Assembly (NCBI RefSeq): GCF_008638365.1
Contig: NZ_VWVU01000031.1
Coordinates: forward strand, 16,375 to 80,374
Direction of reading: 5' to 3'
From: Nocardiopsis quinghaiensis
GTDB taxonomy: Bacteria > Actinomycetota > Actinomycetes > Streptosporangiales > Streptosporangiaceae
DNA length: 64,000 bases
In this document: positions 9,836-17,850 of the stretch, one piece after another
How positions within the stretch are numbered: position 1 is the stretch's first letter
Layout: each line of letters opens with the position of its first letter
Program-made: the position numbers and the translations under genes
Notes under the pieces: model-generated
What the model saw: the letters and a program-made list of their open reading frames with translations, nothing else
Databases searched by the model: none
Told to the model about the DNA's origin: nothing

Positions 9836-10231
9836 GTGGCAGTGTCGAAGAAGCTTTTCGTCGAGATCGTCTCTCCCGAACGTGAGATTTGGGCGGGCGA
9901 GGGCGACATGGTCATCGCGAAGACCGTCGAGGGTGAGATCGGCGTTCAGCCCGGGCACGTCCCGCTGCTCTCGCTGCTGGCCCACGACGCCGTCGTTCGC
10001 GTGCTGGGTGCGCGGGAGACCGGTGAGGTCCGGGCCGCCGCGCACAGCGGGTTCGTCTCGGTCTCGGGTGAGGGTCGCGTCTCCATCCTCGCCGAGACCG
10101 CCGAGCTCGCGGAGGACATCGATGTGGACCGTGCGCGTACGGCGCTGAAGAGCGCGGCCGAGTCCGGCGACGACGTCGCCCTGGGCCGTGCAAGCAGCCG
10201 CCTGCGCGCTGCTGGCGAGGAAGTCGCCTAG
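9836..10231 (+). CDS. atpC: F1Fo ATP synthase subunit epsilon
   Basis: Regulatory F1 subunit that inhibits ATP hydrolysis and couples gamma to the c-ring. The 131-residue protein has the N-terminal beta-sandwich (KKLFVEIVSPEREIWAGEGDMV, then EIGVQPGHVPLLSLL) and a shorter C-terminal helical hairpin. GTG at 9836 follows GAGGAG 5 bases upstream; a second GTG lies two codons downstream. It is the last atp gene. Confidence 0.94.
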   Translation: MAVSKKLFVEIVSPEREIWAGEGDMVIAKTVEGEIGVQPGHVPLLSLLAHDAVVRVLGARETGEVRAAAHSGFVSVSGEGRVSILAETAELAEDIDVDRARTALKSAAESGDDVALGRASSRLRAAGEEVA

Positions 10232-10255
10232 CGTACCGGGACGGCGGAACGAGTA

Positions 10256-10744
10256 GTGGGCATGGAACGGCTGCTGCCTGGCACACCGTGGTTGGAGTCC
10301 GCGCAGTGGGTGTTCTACGCCCTGCTCCTCGTCCTCCTGGCGCTGGTACTCGCCGTCACCCTGCGCCGCTGGGTCCTCGTACGGCGCGGCGGCGCGGTGG
10401 AGTGCTACCTGCGCGCCGTCGGAGTGCGGGGCCGGAGGGGCTCCTGGCGCATCGGTTTCGGCCGGTACGGCACGGAGAGCCTGAGCTGGTTCCCCATCTT
10501 CTCACTCAGACCGCGGCCGACAGCGAACCTGTCGCGCCGCGGTCTCGTCGTTGTGGGGAGGCGTGCCCCCGAGGAGGGGGAGGACCTGCCGGTCGACCTG
10601 ACCGTGCTCCGCGTCGGCTGGCTCCGCGCGGACGGCTCCGACCCCCGGGAGCCGTCGTACGAGATCGCCATGAACGAGGGCACTCTGACCGGTTTCCTGT
10701 CCTGGCTGGAATCGATGCCGCCGGGGACCCACTGGGAGAGCTGA
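10256..10744 (+). CDS. DUF2550 family membrane-anchored protein
   Basis: A conserved actinobacterial family of unknown function, regularly placed just after atpC. The 162-residue protein has one N-terminal membrane segment (about residues 16-36, WVFYALLLVLLALVLAVTL) followed by RRWVLVRRGGAVECYLR and a soluble domain of mostly beta character. The GTG start is taken; an ATG two codons on is equally possible. Family recognised from the segment-plus-ECYLR pattern and from position. No enzymatic motif is visible. Confidence 0.8.
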   Translation: MGMERLLPGTPWLESAQWVFYALLLVLLALVLAVTLRRWVLVRRGGAVECYLRAVGVRGRRGSWRIGFGRYGTESLSWFPIFSLRPRPTANLSRRGLVVVGRRAPEEGEDLPVDLTVLRVGWLRADGSDPREPSYEIAMNEGTLTGFLSWLESMPPGTHWES

Positions 10745-10795
10745 GACGCCGTGTCGGTGACGTGCGGCGGCGCTTCCCGTACCTAGTATGGCCGC

Positions 10796-11092
10796 ATGAT
10801 CGTTGCCTTCTCCGTAGCTCCCCTCGGTACCGGTGAGTCCGTCACCCCCGCTGTCGCCCGCGCTGTGAAGGTGGTCCGGGAGAGCGGACTGCCCAATGAG
10901 ACCGGCCCCATGTTCACCACCGTCGAGGGTGAGTGGGACGAGGTCATGGACGTGGTCAGGCGCGCCGTGGAGGCCGCCAAGGAGGGCGCCCCCCGGGTGA
11001 CCTTCACCCTCAAGGCCGACATCCGCGAGGGCGTCACCGACGCCCTGCACGGCAAGGTCGAGGCCGTCGAGCGCGAACTCGACAACCTCTAG
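10796..11092 (+). CDS. MTH1187/YqgV family thiamine-binding-type protein
   Basis: 98-residue ferredoxin-like protein of the MTH1187 family (former DUF77), members of which bind thiamine or a related ligand. Visible family features are IVAFSVAPLGTGESVTPAVARAV at the start and the ETGPMFTTVEGEWDEVM stretch. There is no signal peptide, so it is cytoplasmic. A TAGTAT hexamer ends 6 bases before the ATG and there is no ribosome site, so the mRNA is probably leaderless. Biological role unproven. Confidence 0.85.
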   Translation: MIVAFSVAPLGTGESVTPAVARAVKVVRESGLPNETGPMFTTVEGEWDEVMDVVRRAVEAAKEGAPRVTFTLKADIREGVTDALHGKVEAVERELDNL

Positions 11093-11144
11093 AGGGCGCG
11101 GGCCCCTTCCGGAGGGACCCCTGGACACGGCAGGATGCGGTTCC

Positions 11145-11660
11145 ATGTGCGCCTCTCGACTCTCCGGGCCTCCCGTCCTCGCGCTCCTGGTGTTCCTGCT
11201 CGCCGCCTGCCAGCCGGCGGGCGGCCACGTCGGCGCGGTGGCCACGGGCCACTTCAGCGCCGCGCACAAGTTCCCCGTCCTGCTCGTGGCCTGGTGCGGC
11301 GAGACCGGGCCGCGACAGGTCGACCTGGTCGGCGGACAGCTGCGAAGGCACCTGGTCGCCACACGCGAGTTCGACGGGAACCGGCTGGAGGTCGACCTGT
11401 CCGCGCCCGGTGACGACTGGCGGATCACCGACGGGGCGGGTGAGCCCGTCTACCGGCTGGTTCCGGAGTCGGAGCGGGAGGAGTACCTCGTCGGGATCGG
11501 GTCCGAGCCCGGTGAGCCGGGGGAGGGCACGGAGCACGACATCGGCACGGTCGTGTTCACGACCGGGGCGATGGCCGACGACGAGGGCGTGTACGCCAGG
11601 GCCGAGGGCGTCTCGGAGGCGGAGTTCGCCGCCCGTGAGGACTTCCCGCCCGAGTGCTGA
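11145..11660 (+). CDS. Putative lipoprotein of unknown function
   Basis: 171 residues with a short lipoprotein signal: hydrophobic PPVLALLVFLLAAC with the lipobox LLAAC, the cysteine at about residue 22. The mature part (about 150 residues) is acidic and includes the pattern KFPVLLVAWCGETGPRQVDL and a C-terminal cysteine that could pair with WCG. I do not recognise the family. It is probably anchored to the outside of the cell membrane. It converges with the next gene. Confidence 0.7.
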   Translation: MCASRLSGPPVLALLVFLLAACQPAGGHVGAVATGHFSAAHKFPVLLVAWCGETGPRQVDLVGGQLRRHLVATREFDGNRLEVDLSAPGDDWRITDGAGEPVYRLVPESEREEYLVGIGSEPGEPGEGTEHDIGTVVFTTGAMADDEGVYARAEGVSEAEFAAREDFPPEC

Positions 11661-11736
11661 GAGCGCCGTGCGCCCGGAGGCGCGGGGCGCGCCCGGCCCG
11701 CGGGAGGGGTGACGGGCCGGACGCGGTTCGGAGCGG

Positions 11737-12183
11737 TCAGCCGACCTGCGAGTGGGCGTGACCGGTCGGGAGCGTGTCGGAGAAGTACTCCTTGGCGCTC
11801 CTGGAGTTGGCCAGGCCCGCCACGGTCAGGGCGAAGGCCGCCGTGATGATCTCGGGTACGGCGCTGACCGGGGTGAACAGCAGTGCGAGGATGACGACGG
11901 CGTAGCCGACGTTGACCGCGGTCACCGCCTTTCGCGCGCGGGGACGGTTCCGGCTGACCATGACGGCCAGGACGATTGCCGCCGCGCCGTACACCAGCCC
12001 GATGGCCGCGGCGGTCAGTACGGCCCAGGTGGGTACTTGGGCGCTCTCGGCGACGACGCTGACGGTCTCCATGGCGACGGCTCCGGCGAGGGCCAGCAGG
12101 CTCATGACGATCTGGTAGATCGCGATCAGGATCAGCAGGACGAAGACTGCCGTGACGGCAGCCGGTCTGGCTCCGGTGGTCAT
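11737..12183 (-). CDS. Four-helix membrane protein of unknown function
   Basis: The chosen ATG (MTTGARPAAVTAVFV) gives 148 residues. The longer upstream frame is arginine-rich, GC-biased and unlikely to be coding. Four hydrophobic segments (about residues 10-34, 48-72, 78-96, 99-120) and a short polar tail ending GHAHSQVG are seen. No family recognised. It is a single gene between convergent and divergent neighbours, with its promoter in 12184-12345. Confidence 0.65.
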   Translation of the reverse strand: MTTGARPAAVTAVFVLLILIAIYQIVMSLLALAGAVAMETVSVVAESAQVPTWAVLTAAAIGLVYGAAAIVLAVMVSRNRPRARKAVTAVNVGYAVVILALLFTPVSAVPEIITAAFALTVAGLANSRSAKEYFSDTLPTGHAHSQVG

Positions 12184-12348
12184 GTACGCCCCGTTCCTTG
12201 GTCGTGGATCCGTATAACGGACCCATAACCTTGTTTTTGCGGGCGACACATCATTTCCTGAACATTCTTCGTCCTCGCAGGTGGGGAAGCCGGCCCGGGG
12301 ACGTGCGCGGAGGCGGGAACGCGGAGAGGGGTCCGCTTCCATGGAGAC

Positions 12349-12378
12349 GGGGTCCCCTTTCCCGGGGCAGGGGACCCC
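12349..12378 (-). terminator. Terminator-like hairpin after the adenosyltransferase gene
   Basis: GGGGTCCCCT and AGGGGACCCC form a perfect 10-bp stem with a 10-base loop, 24 bases beyond the stop codon of the adenosyltransferase gene. Confidence 0.6.
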
Positions 12379-12385
12379 AGGGCGG

Positions 12386-12404
12386 GTCCGCCGGACACGC
12401 CCTA
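12386..12404 (-). repeat. 19-bp element at a stop codon, copy 1
   Basis: Read on the minus strand, TAGGGCGTGTCCGGCGGAC begins with the TAG stop of the adenosyltransferase gene. The identical 19 bases begin at the TAG stop of the helicase gene at 52765. The second copy continues into a hairpin with GGACACACGCC. Confidence 0.8.
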
Positions 12405-12998
12405 GCGCTCGCCCCCCGGCTTCCAGAGGACCTCGTCACCCTCCCCGGCCACGTACCGGCCGAGGATGAACAGCAGGTCGGAGAGCCGGTTGAGGTACTG
12501 GGCGGTGAGCGGGTTGACCGTATCGCCGTGCTCCTCGACGGCCGCCCACACGCTGCGCTCGGCGCGCCGGACCACGATCCGCGCCGTGTGCATGAGAGCC
12601 ACGGTGGGGGACCCCCCGGGCAGGATGAAGCTGCGCAGGGTGGGCAGGTCGGCGTTGTAGGTGTCGCAGGCCTCCTCCAGGCGGGCGACGTACTCGGGCC
12701 CGACCCGCAGCGGCGGGAACTCCGGGTCGGGCACGATCGGCGTGGACAGGTCGGCGCCCAGGTCGAACAGTTCGTTCTGGACGCGGCCGAGCAGGGCCCG
12801 GACGTCGTCGGGCAGCTCGCCCATGGCCAGGGCGGTGCCGAGCGCGGCGTTGGCCTCCTCGGTGTCGGCGTATCCGACCAGGCGTGTGTCGTTCTTGCCG
12901 GTCCGGCTCATGTCGCCGAGCGCCGTCGTGCCGGCGTCGCCGGTGCGCGTGTAGATCTTCGACAGCACGACCGGCTTGTCGGTGTCCCGTTTGGTCAT
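12402..12998 (-). CDS. Cob(I)alamin adenosyltransferase, PduO/MMAB type
   Basis: Transfers adenosyl from ATP to cob(I)alamin to form coenzyme B12, which the mutase at 35115 needs. The 198-residue protein has the PduO ATP-binding motif KIYTRTGDAGTTALGD at residues 14-29, and in the C-terminal half RRAERSVWA plus YLNRLSDLLFILGRYV, both typical of this family. The ATG follows AGGGTTGGGCC on the minus strand. It is a single-gene unit with a hairpin behind it. Confidence 0.93.
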   Translation of the reverse strand: MTKRDTDKPVVLSKIYTRTGDAGTTALGDMSRTGKNDTRLVGYADTEEANAALGTALAMGELPDDVRALLGRVQNELFDLGADLSTPIVPDPEFPPLRVGPEYVARLEEACDTYNADLPTLRSFILPGGSPTVALMHTARIVVRRAERSVWAAVEEHGDTVNPLTAQYLNRLSDLLFILGRYVAGEGDEVLWKPGGER

Positions 12999-13032
12999 GG
13001 CCCAACCCTAGGGGGCGGGGACCGGACGGGGA

Positions 13033-13341
13033 TCATGCGGGAACCGACAGGAACGCCCGCAGCTGCTCGGCGAGGGGCTCGTCGAGGCTCTGCGGTACGC
13101 CCCGGTGGCGGGGGTCCCGGCACGCCCGGCGGAAGGCGTCGGGATCGCCGGTGAGGTCGGTGGTGGCCCGCCTGAGCTCCTCCAGGGCCAGACGGAGGCG
13201 GTCGGGGGTGCTCCCCCAGGCGTTCTCGTAGGCCCTGAGGGCGTGGAAGAAGCGGACGCACGCCAGATGCGTCGCCTCCCCGCCGCTCTGGCGCTGGATG
13301 TGCTCGGCTACCGCACGGGTTCTGCGCAGGACGGAGGTCAT
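13033..13341 (-). CDS. Small conserved hypothetical protein beside hsp20
   Basis: 102 residues from the ATG MTSVLRRTRAVAEHIQ. A frame opening upstream at 13425 lacks a ribosome site. It is mostly helical by composition and rich in Arg, Ala and Leu, with ACVRFFHALRAYENAWG in the middle and no membrane segment. I do not recognise a family. It lies 90 bases downstream of the Hsp20 gene in the same direction, so it may be read from the same stress promoter. Confidence 0.6.
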   Translation of the reverse strand: MTSVLRRTRAVAEHIQRQSGGEATHLACVRFFHALRAYENAWGSTPDRLRLALEELRRATTDLTGDPDAFRRACRDPRHRGVPQSLDEPLAEQLRAFLSVPA

Positions 13342-13431
13342 CGAATCACTACTTCCTGATGGGCGGAACACGGGTTCGGCCAGGTGGACCCGTGGTCCGG
13401 CCGGGCCGTGGTCCGGCCGGACCACGGGTGC

Positions 13432-13857
13432 TCAGGCGTTGATGCTCTGGGGCTGGCCCTCGCCCTGGCTGACGCTGATCTTGCGGGGCTTGGCCTGCTC
13501 GGCGACCGGGATGCGCAGTGTCAGGACACCGTCGGTGTAGTCGGCCTGGACGTCGTCCGTCCGCAGGGTCTCCCCGAGGAACAGCTGTCGGGAGAAGGTG
13601 CCGGTGGGCCGCTCGGCGACCACCACCGATTCGCGGTCGCGCACGGTGTCGGCCCGCTCGGCGGTCACGGTCAGCACGTTGCGCTCGACCTCCAGGTCGA
13701 TGGAGTCGGCGCGCACGCCGGGAAGGTCGAAGCAGACGATGAAGACGTCCCCGTCGCGGTAGGCGTCGATGGGCATCGCGGCCGGTCGGTTGGTCGCGCC
13801 CAGGAGCCGCTCCGTGAGGCGGTCGATGTCGCGGAAGGGATCGGTGCGCACCAGCAT
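13432..13857 (-). CDS. Hsp20/alpha-crystallin family small heat-shock protein
   Basis: ATP-independent holdase that binds unfolding proteins. It has 141 residues from MLVRTDPFRDIDRL, the usual opening of actinobacterial Hsp18-type proteins; an ATG one codon upstream is also possible, both after GGAGG. The alpha-crystallin domain covers about residues 30-125, with DLPGVRADSIDLEVERNVLTV and the C-terminal GVLTLRIPV plus a KPRKISV tail that carries the I-x-I/V-type anchor. The promoter at 13911-13939 encloses a perfect inverted repeat, and a MerR-type gene diverges from it. Confidence 0.92.
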   Translation of the reverse strand: MLVRTDPFRDIDRLTERLLGATNRPAAMPIDAYRDGDVFIVCFDLPGVRADSIDLEVERNVLTVTAERADTVRDRESVVVAERPTGTFSRQLFLGETLRTDDVQADYTDGVLTLRIPVAEQAKPRKISVSQGEGQPQSINA

Positions 13858-13910
13858 CATGGATACCTCCTCTACTCGTACCACAAAACCTGATGCGAGG
13901 TGACGCAAGT

Positions 13911-13939
13911 TTTATACCTCATGATTGAGGAGATAAACA
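13911..13939 (-). promoter_or_regulatory. hsp20 promoter with operator-like inverted repeat
   Basis: On the minus strand TGTTTA (13939-13934) and TATAAA (13916-13911) are spaced by 17 bases. The spacer contains CCTCA-TGAT-TGAGG (13917-13930), a perfect 5-4-5 inverted repeat. A repressor bound there would block polymerase. The TTGAG half resembles the half-site of HspR HAIR elements. Confidence 0.55.
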
Positions 13940-14030
13940 ACAGTGTCAGCTAAAGATTTCGTCAGGCAGGAGTGCGCACGGACGCGCACGGGCGCGGCCG
14001 TGCGATGCGCGCCGAGGAGGGACGCCGCTC

Positions 14031-14342
14031 ATGACAGAACCCCGGTCAGATTCCACGCGGGGCCTCTACACGATCTCCGTGGCGGCGGAGCTGGCGGGCA
14101 TCGCGCCGCAGAGCCTGCGCTCCTACGAGGAACGGGGCCTGGTCGCCCCGGCGCGCACTGACGGCGGCACGCGGATGTACAGCGACGGCGACATCGCGCG
14201 GTTGCGGCGGGTGGCCGAGTTGGCGGCCCAGGGCGTGAACCTCGCCGGGATGGGCCGGATCCTGGAACTGGAGGACGAGAACAACCGCCTGCGCGACGAT
14301 TCCCGGGCGGACGGGAGGAGCGAGGGCCACGCACCCCAGTGA
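14031..14342 (+). CDS. MerR-family regulator, HspR-like
   Basis: 103-residue DNA-binding protein with a MerR helix-turn-helix at residues 12-80 (YTISVAAELAGIAPQSLRSYEERGLVAPARTDG, then MYSDGDIARLRRVAELAAQG) and a short coiled tail. No metal-binding cysteines are present, unlike metal-sensing MerR proteins. It matches HspR-type regulators that pair with Hsp20 or DnaK. ATG follows AGGAGGG. It is divergent from hsp20 and likely represses both genes; that is inference from layout and from the repeated ATTGAGGAG at 13924 and 14396. Confidence 0.85.
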   Translation: MTEPRSDSTRGLYTISVAAELAGIAPQSLRSYEERGLVAPARTDGGTRMYSDGDIARLRRVAELAAQGVNLAGMGRILELEDENNRLRDDSRADGRSEGHAPQ

Positions 14343-14395
14343 CGGAGAAGAGTCATTCCGTACCAGGGGGTGAAAGTGATGCAGCTCACTGATAC

Positions 14396-14422
14396 ATTGA
14401 GGAGTCACGGGGCTACTCAAGG
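14396..14422. promoter_or_regulatory. HAIR-like half-sites downstream of the MerR gene
   Basis: Read on the minus strand the site is CTTGAGT, nine bases, then ACTCCTCAA. The known HspR element is CTTGAGT-N7-ACTCAAG, so one half is perfect and the other is interrupted. It shares ATTGAGGAG with 13924-13932. A second inverted repeat, AGTGA-N6-TCACT, lies at 14375-14390. Confidence 0.3.
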
Positions 14423-14505
14423 TAGTTTCCGGCGGTGTTCGCACACGGGTTTCCGAGTGGGCAGAGGGGGCCACCCGGGCGGTCGTGGAGGGGGAGACAC
14501 CGCGA

Positions 14506-14548
14506 GGGGCGGGCGGCGTGGAACCGGGGGGTTCACGCCGCCCGCCCC
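14506..14548. terminator. Strong bidirectional terminator hairpin
   Basis: GGGGCGGGCGGCGTGGAACC pairs with GGTTCACGCCGCCCGCCCC with one bulge around a 4-base loop. It separates the MerR gene from the convergent peptidase gene. Confidence 0.8.
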
Positions 14549-14593
14549 GCCCTCAGGGCCGTGCGGTCCGTCCCGCGCGCGGGACGGCGCGGA

Positions 14594-16189
14594 CTACATG
14601 CGCCAGGCGTCGCCCACCTGGGGGAACTCGGTCTTGGCCGCGGAGTAGCGCAGCACGCCGTTCACCGGCAGGGTGCTCTCGGCGAAGAACTCCACACCGT
14701 GTGCACCGGCGGCCGACAGGTCGGCCACCGAGTCCCAGTTGACCTTGTCCAGGGTGTCCTCGGCGGTGTGGTAGTACGGGTCGAACTGATCGCCCGCGGT
14801 ACCGCCGTACCACTCGACCTGCTCCTCGCTCTTGACGCCGTCGGCGCCGCTGAACAGGCCGCCGGACGGGATGCCCGCCTCCATGAACGCCTGGTAGTCG
14901 CTGCGCCCGCTCAGCACGCCGGGCTCACTGACCTGGTCCTGGGCGGCGAAGTAGTCCGAGAAGACCTTCGCGATCGCACCGGAGCCGGAGGGCGCCTGGA
15001 CGGATCCGGGCAGCTCCATGCCGCCGTCCAGGACGAACCGGGCGTAGTTGTGCGAGCCGATCATGTCGAAGTTGAGGTAGAGGGCGATGTCCTCGACCTG
15101 CTCCGCGGTCAGGTCCTCCACGTAGCGGGTGGAGCCGATCAGGCCCTCCTCCTCGGTGCCCCAGAAGGCGAAGCGGACCTTGTTCTCGGGGTCCTCCTGC
15201 TTCGCCAACTGGACGGCGGTCTCCAGCACGAACGCCGAGCCGCTGCCGTTGTCGTTGATGCCGGGGCCCTCCGCGACGCTGTCGAGGTGGCCGCCCACCA
15301 TGACCACGTTGTCGTCCCGGCCGCCCGGGGTCTCGGCGAGGATGCTGTAGGAGCTCTCCTCGCTGAGCTCGGCGTCTACCCTCACCCGCAGTTCCAGGCC
15401 CTCGGCGGCCAGCAGGTCGGCGCCCGCCGTCCCGGAGACCCCCAGGGCGGGGATGTCGGAGAGCTCGCTCACGGTGCCGAGGAAGACCTCGTCGGCGTTG
15501 TTGACCACCAGGGCGGCCGAGGCTCCCGCGCCGGCGGCGTTCTGGACCTTGTCCGCGAACGGGCAGCTGCCGCGCATGGTGATCGCGATGGCGCCCTCGG
15601 GGAAGTCCGCGAAGTCGTCGGCGGAGCATCCGCTCGCGGCGCTGTCGGTGTTGACGGCCACGGCGGGGGCGGTGGTGTCGCCGGAACCGGAGTAGGACAT
15701 GGTCACGTAGTCGGTGTCGACCTCGTAGTCGACCTGTTCCGGCGCGGTCTGGGTCAGGACGGCGGTGGACTGTTCCCGCCACAGCTCGTACTCGTACTCG
15801 TGCCGGTAGGGCTCGTACCCGGCGCGCTCCAGCTGGTCCTCGACGTACAGGGCGGCGACGTCGTAGCCCGGGGTGCTCGTGGCCCGGTTGCCGCCGTTGT
15901 ACTCGGCGATGGTGTCGAGGTTCTCCAGGTGCTCCTGGATGGCCTCGGCGGTCACCTGTTCCGACAGCGGCAGGTCCCGGCCCGGCTTGCCGGGCTTTCC
16001 CGCGTGCCCGGGCGGCCCCGCGTGCTCGGGGGCGCGGGAGTGGTCCGGCGGACCGGGCTCGGCGTGTGCGGGGGAGGCCGCCAGGGTGCCGACGGCCATC
16101 AGGACGGCGGCGGCACCGGCCGTGGCGGCGCGGCGCCGGAAGGCCGGGGCCGACGTGCGTGACGAGGCCCCCTCATGTGTGGGACGCAA
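14594..16189 (-). CDS. Secreted M28 zinc aminopeptidase with PA domain
   Basis: Extracellular metallopeptidase likely to release N-terminal residues from peptides. The TTG start is preferred because GGAGG lies 7 bases before it; the longer GTG frame from 16228 has no ribosome site. The product is 531 residues with a signal peptide ending SPAHA (about residue 43). A PA domain (about 160-270, containing GSCPFADKVQNAAGAGASAA) precedes the M28 catalytic domain. Zinc-site motifs are GGHLDSVAEGPGINDNGSG and WGTEEEGLIGS, followed by NFDMIG and a late His in YYHTAEDTLD. The mature N-terminus is rich in Pro, Gly and His. Confidence 0.9.
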   Translation of the reverse strand: MRPTHEGASSRTSAPAFRRRAATAGAAAVLMAVGTLAASPAHAEPGPPDHSRAPEHAGPPGHAGKPGKPGRDLPLSEQVTAEAIQEHLENLDTIAEYNGGNRATSTPGYDVAALYVEDQLERAGYEPYRHEYEYELWREQSTAVLTQTAPEQVDYEVDTDYVTMSYSGSGDTTAPAVAVNTDSAASGCSADDFADFPEGAIAITMRGSCPFADKVQNAAGAGASAALVVNNADEVFLGTVSELSDIPALGVSGTAGADLLAAEGLELRVRVDAELSEESSYSILAETPGGRDDNVVMVGGHLDSVAEGPGINDNGSGSAFVLETAVQLAKQEDPENKVRFAFWGTEEEGLIGSTRYVEDLTAEQVEDIALYLNFDMIGSHNYARFVLDGGMELPGSVQAPSGSGAIAKVFSDYFAAQDQVSEPGVLSGRSDYQAFMEAGIPSGGLFSGADGVKSEEQVEWYGGTAGDQFDPYYHTAEDTLDKVNWDSVADLSAAGAHGVEFFAESTLPVNGVLRYSAAKTEFPQVGDAWRM

Positions 16190-16420
16190 CGATCTTCCTC
16201 CGAAAGTGTGGGGGGTCCACCGCTCCACGGTGTTGGGGGATGGACACCTTGAGTAGGCGAACTACCGCTGCAGCCTGACATCAGAAGGGTTCGCCCGACA
16301 AGGACCAGTGGCCACAATTGCCACAATCAGCCATAGACCTTACGTATGGGGGACCACTGTGGTTCGATGGACGGCTTCGGGAGAGCAGAATGTCTTGGCG
16401 ACGAGGGGCGGAGACCGTCC

Positions 16421-17074
16421 CTACCCCTCGATCTCGCCCTGGTGTTTGCGCGGCTTGTACTCGACGCCCACCCCGCCCATCACGGCGATGCCACGGATGT
16501 GCACGACCGGCGCGTCCGGGTCCACCACGCTGGGAGTGTTCTCGGAGACGCCGAAGCCGCCCATGAGCGGCAGCCCGTGCACCCGGACCTGGATGTCGTC
16601 GGGCACGATGACGCCCACCCCGCCCATGACGGTGCAGATCCAGATGGTGGTCTCCCGCTGGGTGAACCGGGCCTCGCGCAGGTCCAGTTCGACACCGCCC
16701 ATCACCGCGAAGGCGACGAAGGTACCCGGCACGACCCAGCTGCCCGACCGGTCGGCCCCGCCCATCACGACGATCGCGGCCCGGCTGGTGGGCTCCCGGT
16801 CCACGATCCGGCCGCCGCCGTAGACCGGGCGGGGCGAGCGGAAGTCGGTGGGTGCGACGGAGGCGCTGGGGCCGCTCTCCGCGGGGAGGTCTTCGGTGAT
16901 GGGGACGAGCTCGCCGAGGGTCTTGGCCCGGTAGACGGAGTCCAGCCGCTCGCTGTGCTCGTCCGGGTCCAGCCTCCCCTCGGCGAGGGCCTCGCGCAGG
17001 CGGTGCGCCACGGAGTCACGGTCGGCGTCGGAGGCGCGTATCCGACCGTGCTCGGGGGGGTTCACTTCGCTCAT
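16421..17074 (-). CDS. DUF1707 and LiaF-like (DUF2154) envelope protein
   Basis: 217 residues from MSEVNPPEHG; an ATG four codons upstream is possible. The N-terminal DUF1707 (about residues 12-60) has the typical RASDADRDSVAHRLREALAEGRLDPDEHSERLD pattern. The C-terminal half (about 95-215) is the LiaF-type beta domain with repeated VMGG turns (five copies). No membrane segment is seen. LiaF-like proteins act in cell-envelope stress signalling with LiaS/LiaR-type systems. A NarL-type sensor and regulator lie just upstream on the same strand, which fits, but direct partnership is inferred. Confidence 0.85.
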   Translation of the reverse strand: MSEVNPPEHGRIRASDADRDSVAHRLREALAEGRLDPDEHSERLDSVYRAKTLGELVPITEDLPAESGPSASVAPTDFRSPRPVYGGGRIVDREPTSRAAIVVMGGADRSGSWVVPGTFVAFAVMGGVELDLREARFTQRETTIWICTVMGGVGVIVPDDIQVRVHGLPLMGGFGVSENTPSVVDPDAPVVHIRGIAVMGGVGVEYKPRKHQGEIEG

Positions 17075-17217
17075 CGGTTCCACCATATGCCCATTCTTCC
17101 GCCCGGTGCCGTGCACCACATCGGGATGATCCCTGAAACGGCCCTGAGTCCGTGGCCGGCTTTTTCACGCGGGTGCGCCTCCGACGGCCGTGCCGGCCCC
17201 TGCGCCGGCCCTCCGGG

Positions 17218-17850
17218 TCAGGCCTCCGGAAGCAGGCCGCGGCGGATCGCCTGGGACACCGCGGCGGTCCGGTCACTCACCCCCAGCTTGTCGTAGACCC
17301 GCATCAGGTGGGTCTTCACCGTGGTCGCGCTGATGTGCAGTGCGCGGCCGATCGCCGCGTTGGTGCGCCCCTCCGCGGCCAGGCGCAGGACCTCCGCCTC
17401 ACGCGGGGACAGGGTGGTGGCGGGCTCGGTGCGCTGGCGCATCCCGGTGACCAGCTTGTCCGCCAGCCGCCTGGTGAGGACGGTCTCGCCGCGCGCGGCG
17501 GTGCGCACGGCCTCGGCCAGCTCCGCGCGAGGGGTGTCCTTGAGCAGGTAGCCGGTGGCGCCCGCCTCCACGGCGCGCAGGATGTCGGTGTCGGTGTCGT
17601 AGGTCGTGAGTACCAGGACGTGCGCACCGGGGCGTTCGGCGCGGATGCGCTCGGTGGCCTCCACCCCGTCGCCGCCGGGCATACGCAGGTCCATGAGCAC
17701 CACGTCCGGTTCCAGCGCGGCCACCTGGGCGACCGCCTCGGGACCGGAGGCGGCGCCGCCGACGATGAGCAGGTCCTCCTCGGCGCTGAGCATGCCGCGG
17801 ATGCCCTCACGGACCACGGGGTGGTCGTCGACCAGCAGGACACGGATCAC
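17218..17850 (-). CDS. NarL/LuxR-family response regulator
   Basis: 210 residues from a GTG (VIRVLLVDDHPVVREG) that overlaps the stop of the kinase gene. The receiver domain (residues 1-120) has the acidic pair Asp8-Asp9, the phosphoacceptor Asp54 in VVLMDLRMPG, the conserved Thr in LVLTTYDTD and Lys in GYLLKDTPR. The C-terminal LuxR helix-turn-helix (about 145-205) has LSPREAEVLRLAAEGRTNAAIG. It is probably phosphorylated by the adjacent kinase and may control the linked ABC exporter. Confidence 0.95.
   Translation of the reverse strand: MIRVLLVDDHPVVREGIRGMLSAEEDLLIVGGAASGPEAVAQVAALEPDVVLMDLRMPGGDGVEATERIRAERPGAHVLVLTTYDTDTDILRAVEAGATGYLLKDTPRAELAEAVRTAARGETVLTRRLADKLVTGMRQRTEPATTLSPREAEVLRLAAEGRTNAAIGRALHISATTVKTHLMRVYDKLGVSDRTAAVSQAIRRGLLPEA

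Noticed and set aside
13943..14161. A 72-codon frame starting before the MerR gene
   Set aside because: It runs mostly over the MerR gene in another frame, has no ribosome site and no conserved feature.
14370..14648. Possible small gene after the MerR gene
   Set aside because: It reads through the strong terminator hairpin and has no family resemblance. The inverted repeats there explain the interval better.
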